DNA of 64,000 nucleotides, from NCBI GenBank assembly GCA_003290165.1, contig QNQO01001169.1, positions 124,001-188,000 on the forward strand. The letters are read 5' to 3'. The translations under genes were made by a program, and so were the position numbers. Each line of letters opens with the position of its first letter. Positions within the stretch are counted from its first letter, which is position 1. Shown here one piece after another: positions 12,362-22,147 of the stretch. The DNA is from Berberis thunbergii (taxonomy: Eukaryota > Streptophyta > Magnoliopsida > Ranunculales > Berberidaceae). The notes under the pieces were generated by a model. The model was not told the origin of the DNA. It was given only the letters and a program-made list of their open reading frames with translations, and did not search any database.

Positions 12362-13800
12362 AGTTACTAGCAGTGGAATCCATCTATGGGGACAATGTAG
12401 TTATCCTTAACAGATAGACATGGTCTACAGTCTTTTCAGTTTATTTATTTATTTGTTAATAACGATCAACTTCTGTGTCGTGTTATGTGATGTTGCAAAG
12501 GAAATCCTCCCAACCCGCATTTTTCCTTTTTATTATTTTTGCAGATCCATGTATGTATTGAAATTCCACATGAACTTACCGTATCTGCTGCACTTAATCC
12601 ATGGTGATACCAACACCCCTATAGCCAGTATTGGAGATTCAAATCAATTTTTGTATACCGTTACTGTGTGATATAAGCCCCCATTGTGTTGACTTTTTGG
12701 TTATCCAAGTCATACCCAAGCTATTGTCTTCCTTATTTTACCATATCCGTTCAGTGCTTGGATTCCCTGAGAATCTCCAATCTCTGTCACATTTTGCATT
12801 CTACATATGGATGGATCAACATAGGCAGGAGGTTATAGATGAATGGGTGGAATGGATATACAGCTCTTGTTTTTCTTATCTTGCCACTGACAGAAATAGT
12901 CTTTGTCCCTACAACTGGAAAGAACCGCTAAATTAAGTTTTCGTTTAGGTGAAGGAAGTATGATTGCTTTGCCAATAGTTGAGACTCAATCAGGAGACGT
13001 TTCGGCTTATATTCCTACTAATGTAGTTTCCATTTGATACCGCAGACAGGCATGCTGTTTCAAAAAGTGTCTTGCCAGATATTAATACCTCAGTTATGAG
13101 CTACAAGTGTGATGAGGTTTTTTCTCAAAAGTCTGCACGAATGCTGCATCTGTTTTGATGAATATACAGGTATTTACTAACTTTAGTTCATTATATATAA
13201 TTATTCTAACCAGGTGATTTATAAATGAGCAAATTTGTATTAGACAAACAGAATAAGTGAAGGCAGATCCTTTGTTCAGTGAAAAGATCATCTCTTCCCT
13301 CACATAACCAACCCTGTCAAGGGCAAACTAAACTATTATAAAATATGTCTTGCCCTAGGTCTAGTGCTCTAGCAAGAAAATAAGGATTGTGTGAAATTTG
13401 GACTGAATGGATTTCATTTTACTATCAGGAACTGATTTCATGAGATTGCCATGCAATCATTCCTTCTGCTCAAAATGCTCGAGGACCTACACATGGTTGC
13501 TTGTTAAGGCACCGTGAAGAAGTTGTTGTCCTGTTACAAAATCCAGAGGTCTGGTTCCACCCAGCTTGTTAAGGTCTACTTGTAGATGAAGACTTTGAAC
13601 GTTGGGAATCATTACTATTACAGAGAACACTTCTCTCAATGTCCGATGCCGAACACTGCCCGAGACGTGAAACTGTCTGCTTGGACAATGAAGAGTACTA
13701 TGTCCAATACCTGAAATGCTTATTTAGCTTCTTAGCATTTGCAGAGAACCATGCCATGTAGGAAGATTGTATGACACCCGAAGTGAAAACTAGTATAGTA
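12362..13800 (+). pseudogene. RWD-RING-IBR (RNF14-like) E3 ubiquitin ligase pseudogene
   Basis: Broken exons appear in the order of the plant RNF14-like family. The RWD start LLAVESIYGDNVVIL is at 12363-12410. Further RWD parts are IEIPHELTVSAALNP (about 12550), PIVLTFWLSKSYPS with PYFTISVQCLDSLRISNLC (about 12680-12790), and DQHRQEVIDEWVEWIYSS. The RING begins with GTDFMRLPCNHSFCSKC (about 13430-13480). GLVPPSLL then DEDFERWESLLLQRTLLSMSDAEHCPR (13550-13660) and CMTPEVKTSIVQ just before a gt (13770-13800) belong to the IBR part. Frames shift repeatedly, stops occur throughout and downstream exons are missing. Active members transfer ubiquitin through a RING/HECT-hybrid mechanism; this copy cannot. 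A plastid fragment is embedded at 12925-13037. Confidence 0.75.
12925..13037 (+). other. atpA (fragment): Nuclear plastid DNA fragment: atpA (NUPT)
   Basis: The translation reads [19 protein letters not shown] then [17 protein letters not shown]. This is the chloroplast ATP synthase alpha-subunit signature normally written [25 protein letters not shown]. Homology stops abruptly at both ends and a stop follows. It is a fragment of about 110 bp copied from the plastid genome, sitting inside the RNF14-like pseudogene, and has no coding role. Confidence 0.8.
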
Positions 13801-13848
13801 CAGGTAAACGTAATGTTATTTTATTGTGTCTTTATAAGATTTTGAATC

Positions 13849-13975
13849 AGCTCATTGGCTTATCAGCTCATTGGCGTGTCTTGGCGGATGGAATCATAGG
13901 TATAGGGTTCAAACCTTATTGGCCGCATTTGGGGCAGGAGAGATTAAGGGATTAAAAAAGTTCTTAATAGATTTT
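13849..13975 (+). mobile_element. tRNA-derived SINE remnant
   Basis: An A-box-like agctcattggcgtg is followed about 40 bp later by a B-box-like gggttcaaacc. The body ggcggatggaatcat ... catttggggcaggagag matches the remnant at 20886-20985. The copy is short and mutated. Confidence 0.5.
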
Positions 13976-14576
13976 GAATTCACGACATTTTAGCAAGGAC
14001 CAAGGTGGGGCTGCTTAGTGTTGACTGTTGAGTGCTTAGTTCCGAGTACTTAAGAAAAATCATTGAAGGCTATGTATTTACATAATTTATTAGCTAATGC
14101 ATGTATGTAGTGGTTATGTGAAATCTAACATTTCGCATTGCTATCTTTGATGCTTTTCGATCTACGTATGAATACATAGTACAACCAATGCAATCTTCGA
14201 AGACGTGACAACAACCGTGAAGAATAAATGGCTGTCCTAGACGTTATGAATGCCGGTAGCAACCAGTGAGTCACCTTGAGCATATGATTCGAGCCCCAAA
14301 AACTGCTAAGACACTCTAACTTTACACACAAGAACCAAAAGCTTTCTCCAATCCTGATCAATACATAGATGCAACACTTGCTTCATCACCACGTACAAAG
14401 CCTGGGCACACATGTCCAAAGAAGTTCGAATATGCTGCTATTAAGCATCAAGAATCATAGTACTGCAATAAATGTCAATAGCAGTTTCTTAAATATGTTC
14501 AAGGTTGGAGAAAGCTTTATAGAAATATTTTATTTCATTAAATTTATTATTATTATTATGGCATTACATATTTTTG
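13976..14576. other. Intergenic stretch without recognisable gene
   Basis: There is no coherent ORF, repeat or RNA gene that I can support. It lies between the RNF14-like pseudogene and the poly(T) end of a reversed LINE. Confidence 0.5.
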
Positions 14577-14578
14577 AT

Positions 14579-15480
14579 TTTTTTTTTTTTTTTTTAATCA
14601 AATTGGGATGTTGACCCATTTTATTCATTTAAACAACCACGCCCGAAGGCTACATGACTGACCCTATAGGGTTAACTAAAAAGCCAATACAAACTCTTCC
14701 AAAAGATAGGATTCACCGCTACAAACCTAGAAAAAAAACAAACTCAGTCTTTGTACCTTTTGTTTTCTTTCCTAGCTCTATTGAATTTTCGGGGACAAAA
14801 GTTGGTATCTTTGGTGTGGCGCCTCTTATTCATCTTTCCGTCTGACATAGCCCCTAAATCCAAATCACTGTTCGCTGCCTGTGGGCCAAGCTCAGATTCT
14901 GAGTTGACTTTATCACTATCCTCACTAGTACTGTCGAGTGAATCGATATTCAATTTATGCAGGCGAAGTATCCTATTTTCTTTGAACAAAGATATAGCCT
15001 CATTAAAGTTGTCTCCGATTCTTTTATAATCCGGGGAAGTTTTGATAGCGTATTTGTCAAAATGTCTCTTTAACCTAAGCAAAGACTGAAACTCATCATC
15101 CGAGGGATCATGCACTTGCTGACCCTGCATAGCATCCCCTAGCTCTGTGCTAGTAGCACCGAGGTGCCCCCCCCAGATGAGTAACGGAAGCCAATTGTGC
15201 CGACTAAATTCCAACATCACCGGGTTCAATATGATGAAGTTGTCTGAAGACCCGCCCTTCTAGCTCATTCCTGGCTGCCACAGGTACTGACAAGTGTCCA
15301 ATGGCCGCGGGTTGTGGTTGCCTAGCATGTTCTGCTGTCAACTGTTCCAGCACTGTCGGCTGCGCCTTTCCAGCCCCTGCTTCCTGTGTAAATACAGTCG
15401 GCCTGGTCTGCTGCGTACTAGAATCTGATCGAGGAGAAACCATGCCAATTACGGGAGAGAAATCTCCGAGAGACAAGTTG
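14579..15480 (-). mobile_element. 5'-truncated ORF1-only LINE, family A copy 2
   Basis: A T-run at 14579-14596 is the reversed poly(A) tail. It is followed by the reversed 3' end (tgacccattttattcattt, then cccgaaggctacatgactga, then accctatagggttaac), which is shared with 21465-21565 and 26125-26233. Upstream in element sense is the C-terminal part of the same ORF1 as 24096-26078. The 5' boundary near 15480 is uncertain. The short repeat attattattatg on both sides (14549-14560 and about 15495-15505) is low-complexity and only weak evidence for a target duplication. Confidence 0.75.
14744..15229 (-). pseudogene. Truncated LINE ORF1 (C-terminal part)
   Basis: The C-terminal region is homologous to the ORF1 protein at 24096-26078. 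Shared blocks are ATSTELGDA-QGQQV, LKRHFDKYAIKTSPDYKRIGD, and AMSDGKMNKRRHTKD near the C-terminus. The DUF4283 and zinc-knuckle parts are missing because the element is 5'-truncated, so this is a dead fragment. Conservation of the extreme C-terminus and the stop position in two independent insertions shows that the ORF ends here in the family itself. Confidence 0.75.
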
Positions 15481-15759
15481 ATTTTTTTTTCACAATTATT
15501 ATTATGTGGAGACAAGTTGTTTTTTTTTTTTTTTGCATCTTATTGTAATGTGAAGGTTATTTCTATTTGTAACAAGTTGGGACCAATTGTTTTTTTTAAA
15601 TGACTATATGGAGGTTATTATTATATACAATATCATTATAAATAGGGTTTTGTATTTGTATTTGTATTCTTGTGTACTTTTAATTTCATTGTACTCTATT
15701 AATACGCAATCAGTAGAATATAATATTCAATCAGAGACAAAAAAAGGGCCAGAAAACTC

Positions 15760-16170
15760 GGACTTTAAATTCACAAATCATCATCAAAGCCCATTCTCGA
15801 TACTTTTGGGGTCGGCTACACGTATTTTGGTTTTCCTAACAATGTCGTCTTTTCACATATCCTCGCTTAAGCCAAGTTCAATGATGTCTTCCTTCATCGT
15901 CTTCATCCAAGTTTTCATTTGGTCATCCCTTTTGTCTATACTCTCCATTAACTTGCTAATCTAGACATTTTCTAATTGATGTCATGCTTGGTCTCCTCTG
16001 CATGTGACCAAATCACGATAAACGTCTTTCTGGAATTTTGTTCTTTATAGGCGCTACACCTAAGTATCTCATAATTATTTCTTTTTTAATTATATTTTTA
16101 CGGGTTTTACCACACATCCATCTTAATATACGCGTGTCTGCTACCACCATCCTATATGTATATTGTCCCG
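15760..16170 (-). mobile_element. RTE-type LINE remnant, polymerase C-terminus
   Basis: Minus-strand translation in two or three frames gives the hallmark tail of plant RTE elements: RILRWMCGKTRKN, then IIMRYLGVAPIKNKIPERRLS, FGHMQRRPSMTSIRKC, KTWMKTMKEDIIELGLSED, and finally RVADPKS. These match the RWMCGHTR, GVAPI, FGHVQRRP, LGL and VADP signatures of the family in order. Several frameshifts and stops are present. No active copy can be made from it. Confidence 0.75.
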
Positions 16171-16322
16171 TAATATCCCAACATATTTTCAATATTTTAT
16201 TTTATCAAAGTAAAATGTTTTTAATAGTTTATTTGGAAGAAATAATTTGATTAGTTAGCTAGGAAAATTTGATAATTCAAAATTTAGATAAACTAGTTTT
16301 GAGAAGAAATTTAAAACTATAA

Positions 16323-16639
16323 GGGTGTGTTTGGTTGCATGGAATCCTATGCCATGGAAATTCATAAGGGAATCCCTATATTTTAGGCTAAATTGATATA
16401 TTACTTCACATCCACCATTTGATTTTGTAATCAATGGTGATAATAAAAGTCCCATGAACATGAGAATTTGACTACTTGATTCCCCAATGCATGTGATTCT
16501 CGTGTTCACGAGACTTCCATTCTCACCATTGATAACAAAATCAAATAGTGCATATGAAATTATACTTTAAATTAACCTAAACTATAAGGGTCTCTTCATA
16601 GATTTCATGACATAAAATTCCATGCAACCAAACACACCC
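16323..16639. mobile_element. Tourist-like (PIF/Harbinger) MITE
   Basis: The terminal inverted repeats are GGGTGTGTTTGGTTGCATGG and its complement at the right end, flanked by the 3-bp duplication TAA (16320-16322 and 16640-16642). The interior is also foldback: ccatttgattttgtaatcaatgg pairs with ccattgataacaaaatcaaat. The element is 317 bp and non-coding. Confidence 0.85.
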
Positions 16640-16941
16640 TAAGTGAAACAAAAAGTTTCCTTGTGAATCACAAGGGAAACTTGAAATCAATTTTATCATC
16701 AGTCCATTTCTCTTTTCAAATTTTATTTTTCCCTTGAATTCTAGGAGTTCACACCTTTGAAAGAAAATAGTTTAGAGGAGACATGTACGTATACCCCTCC
16801 AATTAATTATTGGGAGGCAAAACCCTTTTTAGCTTTGGAGCTTTTTTGTGCTTTAGAATTTAGATAGGATTTTGGTGGCTGCCTTTCCAAATTAGCAATT
16901 ATTAAGTCCCACACTCAGAATAGACAAAGACAAACACAAAA

Positions 16942-17522
16942 TAATGACTTAAAACAGACAAGAGTTCCCATCACTTGTGGAAATGCAATAGTGATCACAC
17001 ACTCACTCATCAACACTCTCACTTTCTCTGCAATTTCCTTCTTTGTTTGTATGTTGAATTGAATGTGTGTTTTGTTATGTTGATATTGGCCGTGAATTGG
17101 AGGGACAAAACAACAAAGAGAGTGAGCCGAAAGGAGAGAAGACCAATAGGAACTCATCGATTTTGCGGGATTTGGCATGATTCAAGGACCAGGATGACAT
17201 GACATGATACCCATACCAATGACACGAGTAAATATTACGTGAAAAGTCTATGATCATGCTAACGACATGACTGATACACTAAGTAATGACTTAAAAAAGA
17301 CAAATAGGTCCCATCACTTGTGGCAAAGCAACAGTGATCACACTCTAGACCCACTCATTCAACAATCCCTTTCTCTCCATTTTCCTTTTTTGTTTGTATG
17401 TTGAATTGAATTTGGAGTTGGGAGTGGGAGTGAAGACTTGTGTGTTTTGTTATGTTGACATGGCCTGTCAATTGGAGGGACAAAACAACAAAGAGAGTGA
17501 GCCGAAAGGAGAGAAGACCAAT
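16942..17522 (+). repeat. Direct duplication, two copies of about 210-240 bp
   Basis: Copy 1 (16942-17148) and copy 2 (17284-17522) both start taatgacttaaaa and end with ggagaagaccaat. They share cccatcacttgtgg, tttgtttgtatgttgaattg and an uninterrupted identical run over ggagggacaaaacaacaaag through gagtgagccgaaaggagaga. Copy 2 has an extra stretch of about 30 bp (tggagttgggagtgggag). The open frames in it are not conserved. Confidence 0.8.
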
Positions 17523-18424
17523 TGCTACTTAGGATAAATGATAAGGTGGGTGGTCATTCCTCCATAATCTCTCTATAATCAACATTGGACCATTCCTTTC
17601 AAACATACTGCTATGCTTGCCAACAGCTCTAGATTAATTAAATTGGTCAGTCGGGGCTGGCTGCTCTTTTGTTTCTTTGTTTCAGATTTGGTTTTGTAAA
17701 GTTCTTTGAACTAACAAAGAGTAAAGAAAGTAACTCTTTCATGACAGAGAAAAGGGTATATGTATGGCCCATGCATGCTATTCACGCACCATTGACAACT
17801 TCTAGTATGTTTTGATTCTAACTTGTAACATATTCCTAAGCCAAATAAGAAGTTGACTGTGCAGCAGTGTTGATTTCTAATTTTAATAAGAAGCTCTTTT
17901 GAAAACTTTGATCTAAATTGACTAAGCAGTAACAAAATGCTTACTCTTCAAGGCCAGATCCATGGTATTTCTAATTTGCTTGTTTAAGCTAATATTTTAT
18001 TTAATACACAGAGATAGAGATTGGGATAAAAGGGCCTGTATCGATTTCTAGTTTTCACTGTCAGTTGTTTAGGATCCACTTAAGTTTCATTCAGTTAAAC
18101 AATGACCCTACTCAAACTAATAAGTTGTTCATTAATTCTTTGATTTCAATCCCTATGAGCTCAAAATTTGAGGATAATTACGGATTGATATTATGTGTTA
18201 ATGTATCAATTAATCCATTTTGACATATGTCTCGAGATACACATTAAAATATGATATGGCTGCATTGCTCTATCATGATCATGAAGCAAGCAATCATGGC
18301 ATGATGCATGCCGGCGAGATCTAGCGTCCATTGTCCTAGACTACCTATCTAGGGGCATTCCTTAAAGACTGACAAATATTGTTTGTAATCATATTTAATG
18401 GCATAAACTTAAATATTATGTAGA
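17523..18424. other. Intergenic stretch without recognisable gene
   Basis: No ORF with recognisable content, and no repeat or RNA gene that I can support. Confidence 0.5.
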
Positions 18425-18611
18425 GAAATTCTAGCTGGCTTGGGAAATCGGCCGGGTTTGCTATCTGGGAGGGGCGAAAATACATAGTTCCTCCTCCTTA
18501 AACACACAGCTCCACAGCTCCAAAAAGTGTTTAAGGATGAGGGGCAAAAATGTAATTTTGCCCCTCTCAAACAGCAAACCAAACCTATTTTTCAGGCCAG
18601 CTAGAATTTCT
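18425..18611. mobile_element. Foldback MITE
   Basis: The left arm agaaattctagctggct ... gggtttgctatctgggaggggc pairs with the right arm gcccctctcaaacagcaaacc ... ccagctagaatttct. The arms are about 50 bp or more with a short AT-rich centre. No clear target duplication was identified, so the superfamily is undetermined. Confidence 0.65.
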
Positions 18612-20029
18612 GTATTATCTAGCTAGTAGGAAGGAGTTATTTATTTATTTAATTTTTTTGTTGAAATAGTTCGAATTCTCTTATATCTTCAACTTAACTC
18701 CACTTCAACATTTTGGAACACCTTGAAAACTTGAAAAAATGTCTTCTTCCTCAAGCTTCCAAGCTTTATTTCATCCAAAACACATTCAAACAAGCTCCCA
18801 ACTTCTAAAACAAAGATCAAAGCAGTGGAAATCGAGCATAGGACCTAAAAAAACTTGGAAATTGAACAAGAAACCTGGAAAATAGTTGAAATAGAGCAAC
18901 AACAATTAAAAAGGGGTCAATAGCCGCCTACAAGCAACATGCACCTGAAGTGCGTCGATGGTTACTTGATACAAATAAGGGCTCGGTAGATGTAATCGAT
19001 TTACATGGAGCCCATGTACGTGTCTTAAAGGTTTGCAGTACCTAGAATTTATCAAAGTGTTATCATGGGAACCTCGAAATAGAAATAGAGATAATTTACA
19101 ATGAAAAATGGCTTTTGAAATTCAAGATAAAAGCCATATTTATTGATATAATGTTTGTTTAGATAATGAAGTCAACTCTTAGAAGGCTATGGATATCTAC
19201 ATTAATCTAATTGGAAGTAAGACTAAGCTACTGTTAGGGATGAATCTGGTTATGTTTGTTCGAAAATACTAGGAAATCAAGTTTTTGTAACAAGAGTGAC
19301 GTGGTTTTGTTTGTTTGATTGCGTGAAACATGTTCTCTTGTAAGATTCATAATGCACCATATCAGATTAATCATTTGCATCTTGAATAAAACCTAGGATA
19401 ACTTAACATAAAGTTTCTTGTTTAATTAACCACATGGTTATTGTACCTAGCTAAGTTATGCTTTTATCTAAGATTGCATTACCAAATTTTGAATTAATGG
19501 TCACTACAATTGTAATAAGATAAGGTTTCTTTGTTTTTGGCTGAATCAGAATTGACTCATCAACTACTATAATCTACTTATAAATGTCATTTATTACCAA
19601 AAAAAAAAAGTTATGCACCATATAAAGCAAACTCAAGCACACCATTTTAGTTTACTTTCCAGGCATTTTGTTTGTATTACAATTTTTGGTGAGAAGTTAA
19701 ATGAATACTAGATTAGACATGATTAATGTTGAGGACGAAGAAAACATTACTTCATGGGTCCATTCCAACGTAAGCATGAAGAAAACATTACTTCAGTTTT
19801 TGCCATCGCCCAAATTAATTTGTCTATTCATTATTTATTTTGCTTGAGAAAGTTGAGGTGCGGGACAATAAAAGTGCAATTTCACAATAAGATTGAGGAT
19901 TAACACAATATTATTGTTAAACATTTGCAAAAGACAAAGGGAAAAAGAGTGTCCTAATCGAATGAATAGAAATTCTAAAATCGGTCAGGAAGTACTTTTG
20001 TGCTTATTTTAATTAGGGTTGAACAAAAA
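18612..20029. other. Intergenic stretch without recognisable gene
   Basis: AT-rich, with no supported coding or RNA gene. A short open stretch near 18945-19030 includes VIDLHG, which recalls Smr domains, but it is too short and isolated to call. Confidence 0.45.
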
Positions 20030-20345
20030 ACCGATCAAACCGATCGGTTTGTTTCGGTTTTGGTTTTAGGTTTCTATATGATTTTAACCGACTAAATCAA
20101 ACCGAACAAATATATATAATAAATAATATATATTTACATAAAAATAATATAATATGTTTAAAATAGTCGGTCGGTTTTGTTTTATTTCGGTTTTAGTTGG
20201 TTCGGTTCGATTACGCTTTGGATAAAATATAATCGGTGTGGTTTCGGTCCAATTTTGTTTATGATCGGTTCGGTTTAAAAATTTTGAAACCAAACAAAGT
20301 TGGTTCGATTCATGATTTAGGTGAGCCAAACTGACGGTTTAGGTT
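20030..20345. repeat. CGGTTT-rich transposon-like repeat
   Basis: Repeats of cggttt, ttcggtttt and ggttcggtt in both orientations begin at a tagggttgaac start. This resembles plant hAT-type non-autonomous elements with CGGTTT subterminal repeats. The right terminal repeat and target duplication are not recognisable. Confidence 0.4.
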
Positions 20346-20885
20346 AAACTCACTATACTCGGCACCAACTCTAAACTCATCCCCAACATCTCTAAAGTCA
20401 TCAACACATCTAAACTCATCCATTACATAAAAAATGCTAACCCAAATGAGTTCAAATTGGATAAAAGAAGTTTGGGGAAGGAGAGAGGAGATACATCGAC
20501 TATATCCTCATCATCCACGCCATTACCTTTGCCAATGACGCGTGATGGATATTCATCCTTCTAAATAAAAGAAAATCAACCAAATTAAATGATTAGTGCT
20601 TACCTCTAGAATGTTGGCCTCTTCTAAATAGGTTTCGAGTAAATTGGGGTTATCAATTTCATCCAGGGTCATACGAAATCTATGAGTTCCATAACAATAG
20701 ACTACTCACAAATCAATAGAAATCGCAACTAAATGTCAATAATTCACAAGCAACTTGACTATAAATGAAATCTCTATGTAACTAACACATCTACAAAATT
20801 AGCTCTACAACAATAATGTGGGTTCACACTTGTCAAAAGAATAAAATTTATCTTACAGCAATAATGACAACAATATGGTACTTAG

Positions 20886-20985
20886 CTCACCTGATGGTTT
20901 GTGGTGGATGGTATCACAAGTCTAGGGTTTAAATCCTGCTGGTAACATTTGGGTGGGAGAAGTTATGGAATACACTTTTTTTTTA
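20886..20985 (+). mobile_element. tRNA-derived SINE remnant
   Basis: An A-box-like tagctcacctgatgg and a B-box-like gggtttaaatcc are spaced as in a tRNA-derived promoter. The body matches 13849-13975. The copy ends in a T-run near 20976-20985. Confidence 0.5.
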
Positions 20986-21167
20986 AAAGTATATCTTCCA
21001 ACATATTCTTGTATCTCATTGCCACCTTTAAACTCTAGGCATTGACTCTGGTAAACTCTTCCATTAGATAAAAAATGCTAACCCAAATGAGTTCAAATTG
21101 GATAGGAAAAGTTTAGGAAAGAAGAGGGGAGATAACTCGATGTACACGACACCAACTCTAAACTCAT

Positions 21168-21565
21168 GTTCACCAATTGTAGTTAAGTTGGTCGGACATC
21201 CACTCTCCATGTGAGAGGTCGCGGGCTCGAGACTCACCAGTTAGGATTTTGTGAAATTTTGCTCGATTATTAGGAGTCATGTGCTCCGCTGATGATAAGC
21301 CTTCGGGCAATGAATGCAGTTGCTTAGACGGACTAGATCGGAGAGAAGCGAAAACGAGTCTTCATGCAAGGTGGAGGCGATGGACTGGAGCGAAAGCAAG
21401 TCCTTATGCTAGATGGAGGTGACGAGGATATTAAGTGGCAACAATAATGTAGCCTTCGAGCCTAATTCGGTTAACCCTATAGGGTCAGTCATGTAACTTT
21501 TGAGTATGGATTAATAAATAAATAAGAATGGTCAACGACCAAATTTTTTGAAAAAAAAAAAAAAA
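21168..21565 (+). mobile_element. tRNA-derived SINE with a LINE-type 3' tail
   Basis: A tRNA-like head carries an A box (tagttaagttgg, about 21180) and a B box (gggctcgagact, about 21225). A unique body follows, and then a 3' tail (accctatagggtcagtcatgt ... ggattaataaataaat ... gaccaaatttttt) that matches the 3' end of the ORF1-only LINE at 26125-26233 and 14597-14680. It finishes in a run of about 17 A. A perfect 14-bp target duplication, aactctaaactcat, lies at 21154-21167 and 21566-21579. This shows recent mobilisation by LINE machinery. Confidence 0.85.
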
Positions 21566-21784
21566 AACTCTAAACTCATCACCAACACTACTAAACTCTT
21601 CCATTAGATAAAAAATAAAAAATGCAAACCCAAATGAGTTCAAATTAGATAGGAGAAGTTCAGGGAAGGAGATGGGAGAGAGAAAATTCGAAAGAGGGGA
21701 AAATAGGTTCAAAACGGCTCAATTTTGGCCAACATTGAGCTTGTGCTAGATAGGCGTCCCATAGTAACAACCTAATGGGTTTTC

Positions 21785-22006
21785 CATAGAGTCATAATCT
21801 TTCATTGCCAGCATTGGTGATATGTTGGCTTTATGTATTTTGGTTTTCGGATGCGGCCCAATTTTTTGTTTTGGTTATATCACGGGTAAAGTCATCATGT
21901 ACCCCCGTATTGATTGTAAATCAATTTTTTTGATAAGTAATAAATGTCTGACATTCCAGAGGTGCCCCTCCACACTGAAGGTTTAATAATAATAATAATA
22001 ATAATA
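21785..22006 (+). mobile_element. 5'-truncated LINE, family B 3' end
   Basis: The 222-bp insertion ends with gggtaaagtcatcatgtaccc, then ataaatgtctgacattcc, then ggtttaa and an (AAT)n tail. This is the same 3' end as 6155-6257. The 16-bp target duplication aacctaatgggttttc is perfect (21769-21784 and 22007-22022), so the boundaries are exact. It is non-coding. Confidence 0.85.
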
Positions 22007-22147
22007 AACCTAATGGGTTTTCACTTTATATTATTGGTGTTACTTAGTAGTTGTAAAACTGAAAAGGTTTTTCTATGGTGGAGTTGGTGAGTAAAAGTAG
22101 TGGTGTCACATAGCAATATCCTAATAAAAAATGAGTTATTTAACTTT

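Larger units (their letters stand above)
20365..21690 (+). repeat. Three dispersed copies of a repeat of about 130 bp
   Basis: Copies at about 20365-20490, 21035-21165 and 21570-21690 share ctctaaactcat, then ccattagataaaaaatgc, then aacccaaatgagttcaaatt and ggataggagaagtt / gggagaga. The SINE at 21168-21565 sits exactly between the second and third copies, inside the ctctaaactcat motif. The copies do not code. Confidence 0.7.

Noticed and set aside
14549..15505. attattattatg as target duplication of the reversed LINE copy
   Set aside because: Low-complexity sequence separated from the poly(T) by about 18 bp on one side; too weak to define the boundaries.
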